Source: Enterobacter cancerogenus | Lineage (GTDB): Bacteria; Pseudomonadota; Gammaproteobacteria; Enterobacterales; Enterobacteriaceae | DNA length: 64,000 bases | Reading direction: 5' to 3' | Assembly: GCA_000773965.1 (NCBI GenBank) | Contig: JRUP01000034.1 | Coordinates: 1-64,000 of the forward strand | Shown: one piece after another, positions 61,257 through 64,000 of the stretch | Layout: each line of letters begins with the position of its first letter | Numbering within the stretch: the first letter of the stretch is position 1 | Notes under the pieces: generated by a model | Told to the model about the DNA's origin: nothing | The model's database searches: none | The model's input: only the letters and a program-made list of their open reading frames with translations | Translations under genes and position numbers: made by a program

Positions 61257-61326
61257 TGGCCGTGAGCAGAATGTCGCCGCACTGCCGGGAAAACCACTGT
61301 TTTCCCGACGTGCGGTGCACCTCAAA

Positions 61327-62262
61327 ATGAATTCTTCAACCTCTTCCTGCGTCGGGCGTTTCGCTCCCTCTCCTTCTGGTGATCTGCATTTTGGTTCGCT
61401 GATAGCTGCCTTAGGCAGCTACCTGAGCGCGCGTGCGCAACAAGGCCGCTGGCTGGTGCGTATTGAAGATATCGATCCGCCGCGAGAAGTGGCTGGCGCA
61501 GCGACACGCATCCTGAAACAGCTGGAGCATTATGGCCTGCAGTGGGATGGCGACGTGTTGTGGCAGTCGCATCGTCATGATGCCTACCGGGAAGCGCTGC
61601 GCTGGCTGCAACAGCACCGTCAAAGCTACTTTTGTACCTGCACGCGCAGCCGTATTCAGCAGCTTGGGGGGTTCTACGACGGTCACTGTCGGGAATTACA
61701 TCTCCCTGCAGAGAACGCCGCGCTGCGCCTGCGTCAGCATGCGCCGGTTTATGGCTTTGACGATCGCCTGCGCGGCCATTTAGCGGCAGAGCGCTCGCTG
61801 GCGGAAGAAGATTTTATTATCCATCGCCGGGATGGTTTGTTTGCTTATAACCTGGCGGTAGTAGTAGATGACCATTTTCAGGGTGTGACGGAAATCGTAC
61901 GCGGGGCCGATTTGATTGAACCCACGGTGCGTCAAATCGCGCTCTACCAGCAGTTCGGCTGGCCGGTGCCTGCGTATCTGCACCTGCCGCTGGCCATCAA
62001 TGACGATGGCAATAAGCTCTCTAAACAGAATCATGCGCCCGCTCTACCTGATGGAGATGCGCGCCCATTGCTGATACGCGCTTTGCACTTGCTGGGGCAA
62101 TCGGTTTTAGAGAGTTGGCAAGATGCCACAGTGGAGCAACTGCTCGATAACGCGGTGGCACAGTGGAGTATCCAACTGATCCCACAACAGAACGTGCGAA
62201 TCACGGATGAGGCGACATCGCCATTCCTAAATGGTTCGCAACAGGCTATGATTAGCCGCTGA
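61327..62262 (+). CDS. gluQ: Glutamyl-Q tRNA(Asp) synthetase
   Basis: A 311-residue truncated GluRS paralogue that attaches glutamate to queuosine-34 of tRNAAsp; it lacks the anticodon-binding domain. The class I HIGH-like block is [16 protein letters not shown] and the KMSKS-like block is [10 protein letters not shown]. The cysteines CTC and the following Tyr/Cys residues form the zinc site. The ATG at 61327 is chosen by homology. It lies 70 bp after dksA and is likely co-transcribed with it. Confidence 0.95.
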   Translation: MNSSTSSCVGRFAPSPSGDLHFGSLIAALGSYLSARAQQGRWLVRIEDIDPPREVAGAATRILKQLEHYGLQWDGDVLWQSHRHDAYREALRWLQQHRQSYFCTCTRSRIQQLGGFYDGHCRELHLPAENAALRLRQHAPVYGFDDRLRGHLAAERSLAEEDFIIHRRDGLFAYNLAVVVDDHFQGVTEIVRGADLIEPTVRQIALYQQFGWPVPAYLHLPLAINDDGNKLSKQNHAPALPDGDARPLLIRALHLLGQSVLESWQDATVEQLLDNAVAQWSIQLIPQQNVRITDEATSPFLNGSQQAMISR

Positions 62263-62298
62263 TTTATTAACACCCTTTTATCACTGTCGAGGTGTCCC

Positions 62299-63714
62299 AT
62301 TTTTACCCGAGTCGCAAATTTTTGCCGGAGAGTCCTCAAGCGTGACGAGGAGGCGCCTGAAGAGGTGGAAACTGAAAGTCTGATGACCGTCATTCCCCGT
62401 GAAAGCCATAACATCTCACGCAAAGATATCAGCGAAAACGCCCTTAAAGTGCTGTATCGCCTGAATAAAGCCGGTTTCGAAGCTTACCTGGTAGGCGGCG
62501 GCGTGCGCGATTTGCTGCTGGGTAAGAAGCCAAAAGACTTTGATATCACCACCAACGCCACGCCTGAGCAGATGCGCAAATTGTTCCGCAACTGCCGTCT
62601 CGTCGGTCGTCGTTTCCGTCTGGCACATGTGATGTTCGGTCCTGAAGTGATCGAAGTCGCGACTTTCCGTGGTCATCACCAGGAAGAAGCTGAAGACGAT
62701 CGCAACAACTCCCAGCGCGGCCAGAACGGCATGCTGCTGCGTGATAACATTTTTGGCAGCATCGAAGATGATGCCCAGCGCCGCGATCTCACCATCAACA
62801 GCCTGTATTACAGCGTGGCGGATTTCTCCGTACGTGATTACGTCGGCGGTTTGCAGGATCTGGAAGACGGCGTGATCCGTTTGATTGGCGATCCGGAAAC
62901 CCGTTATCGCGAAGATCCGGTACGTATGCTGCGCGTGGTGCGTTTTGCCGCCAAGCTGGAGATGCGCATTGCCGCGGAAACTGCCGAGCCGATTCCGCGC
63001 CTGGCCACGCTGCTGAATGACATTCCGCCTGCGCGTCTGTTTGAAGAATCCCTTAAATTGCTGCAAGCCGGTTACGGATTCCGTACCTATCAGATGATGC
63101 GTGAGTACCATCTGTTCCAGCCGCTGTTCCCTACCCTGACGCGTGGCTTCACCGCCGAAAGCGACAGTCTGATGGAGAAAATGCTGGCTCAGGTGCTGAA
63201 GAACACCGACAACCGCATTCAGAACGATATGCGCGTCAATCCGGCCTTCCTGTTTGCCGCGATGTTCTGGTATCCGCAGCTGGAATCGGCCCAACGCATT
63301 GCGCAGGAAAGCGGACTGACCTATTACGACGCCTTTGCGCTGTCGATGAACGAAACGCTGGATGAAGCCTGCCGTGCGCTGGCGATTCCTAAGCGTATCA
63401 CCACCCTGATTCGCGATATCTGGCAGCTGCAGTTGCGCATGTCGCGTCGTCATGGCAAACGCGCATGGAAGCTGATGGAGCATCCTAAATTCCGTGCTGC
63501 ATATGATCTGCTGGCGCTGCGTGCCGATGTGGAAAACAACCGCGAACTGCAAAGCCTGACCCATTGGTGGGGTGAGTTCCAGGCTGCGGCGCCGGTCGAG
63601 CAAAAAACCATGATGAACACGCTGGGCGACGATCCAGTGGCTCCGCGTCGTAAACCGCGTCGTCCGCGCCGTCGTCCAACCGGCCCGCGCCGCGATACCA
63701 ATAGCGCATCATGA
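62299..63714 (+). CDS. pcnB: Poly(A) polymerase I, apparent AUU start
   Basis: A 471-residue nucleotidyltransferase adding poly(A) to RNA 3' ends, marking them for decay and controlling ColE1 plasmid copy number. [20 protein letters not shown] is the polymerase active site. An ATT at 62299 begins [15 protein letters not shown], which parallels the E. coli N terminus [13 protein letters not shown]. coli pcnB is a published AUU-start gene. GAGGTG lies four bases upstream. The first conventional start (GTG 62365) would drop this conserved stretch. The C terminus is Arg/Pro-rich. Confidence 0.9.
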   Translation: MFTRVANFCRRVLKRDEEAPEEVETESLMTVIPRESHNISRKDISENALKVLYRLNKAGFEAYLVGGGVRDLLLGKKPKDFDITTNATPEQMRKLFRNCRLVGRRFRLAHVMFGPEVIEVATFRGHHQEEAEDDRNNSQRGQNGMLLRDNIFGSIEDDAQRRDLTINSLYYSVADFSVRDYVGGLQDLEDGVIRLIGDPETRYREDPVRMLRVVRFAAKLEMRIAAETAEPIPRLATLLNDIPPARLFEESLKLLQAGYGFRTYQMMREYHLFQPLFPTLTRGFTAESDSLMEKMLAQVLKNTDNRIQNDMRVNPAFLFAAMFWYPQLESAQRIAQESGLTYYDAFALSMNETLDEACRALAIPKRITTLIRDIWQLQLRMSRRHGKRAWKLMEHPKFRAAYDLLALRADVENNRELQSLTHWWGEFQAAAPVEQKTMMNTLGDDPVAPRRKPRRPRRRPTGPRRDTNSAS

Positions 63715-64000
63715 TTCGCGTTTACCTCGCCTTAGGCAGTAATCTGGCCGACCCGCTGCATCAGGTTGATGCAGCGCTGGCCGCGATTGATGCGATACCG
63801 CACACCTCGCGCGTCGCCACCTCTTCACTGTACCGCACGCCACCGTACGGCCCGCCAGACCAGCCTGATTACCTGAATGCGGTGGTCGCGCTGGACACCA
63901 CGCTGGAAGCTGAATCGCTGCTCGATCATACCCAGCGTATCGAGCTGGAACACGGACGAGTGCGCAAAGCAGAGCGCTGGGGTCCGCGCACCCTCGATAT
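63711..64000 (+). CDS. folK: HPPK (6-hydroxymethyl-7,8-dihydropterin pyrophosphokinase), partial
   Basis: The first 96 codons of the folate-pathway kinase, cut by the window end. It starts with the ATG overlapping the pcnB stop (ATGA). [34 protein letters not shown] and [15 protein letters not shown] are the HPPK signature blocks that bind pterin and ATP. The final DLDIML metal-binding block should lie just beyond the edge. Confidence 0.95.
   Translation, partial: MIRVYLALGSNLADPLHQVDAALAAIDAIPHTSRVATSSLYRTPPYGPPDQPDYLNAVVALDTTLEAESLLDHTQRIELEHGRVRKAERWGPRTLD

Noticed and set aside
62416-63603. A 395-codon open frame antisense to pcnB
   Set aside because: Shadow of pcnB codon usage; no recognisable domain and no start context.

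Overview
The window is chromosomal DNA of a gammaproteobacterium of the order Enterobacterales. Nearly every gene is recognisable by protein sequence, and the order follows the Escherichia coli block from folK to gmhB and the adjacent rRNA operon, read in reverse. Several differences suggest Erwiniaceae (Pantoea or Erwinia-like) rather than E. coli: yaeQ, nlpE, yadS and clcA are missing from their usual places, a monohaem cytochrome c gene follows tilS, and a regulator plus an alginate-lyase-family gene sit between yaeH and cdaR. The genus is an inference from gene content only.

Layout from left to right. 1-147: promoter region of an rRNA operon reading out of the window to the left. 161-721: gmhB (heptose synthesis). 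910-3440: metNIQ, methionine import, with MetJ operators. 3556-6467: rcsF, trmO, proS. 6498-9683: arfB, yaeP-rof, a cytochrome c, tilS, yaeR. 9756-17370: ldcC, accA, dnaE, rnhB. 17363-29079: the envelope cluster lpxB, lpxA, fabZ, lpxD, skp, bamA, rseP, cdsA, ispU, dxr, frr. 29223-31855: pyrH, tsf, rpsB. 32176-37280: map, glnD, dapD, yaeH on the plus strand. 37425-39406: the accessory pair (FadR-type regulator and alginate-lyase-family protein, convergent). 39432-43906: cdaR, degP, dgt. 44005-47750: mtnN, btuF, a small secreted protein of unknown function, erpA, hemL. 47965-53929: fhuB, fhuD, fhuC, fhuA with a Fur box. 54144-59221: mrcB, hrpB. 59286 to the end: thpR, sfsA, dksA, gluQ, pcnB, folK (cut by the window edge).

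Functional themes: outer-membrane construction (lipid A, BamA, Skp, DegP, RseP, PBP1b, undecaprenyl and CDP-DAG lipids), translation (ProS, S2, EF-Ts, Frr, Map, TilS, TrmO, ArfB, GluQ), and nutrient uptake (methionine, cobalamin, ferrichrome iron). Regulation that can be read directly includes an rrn P1 promoter with a Fis site at -71, tandem met boxes, sigma-E promoters before degP and inside rseP, an S2 autoregulatory leader before rpsB, a Fur box before fhuA and many intrinsic terminators. Ten or so genes use non-AUG starts, including an apparent AUU start for pcnB.

I see no convincing new multi-gene system. The most unusual items are the pcnB AUU start, a pair of 57-bp degenerate direct repeats between ldcC and accA, palindromic repeats between hemL and fhuB, the alginate-lyase/regulator insertion, and the 83-residue secreted protein.
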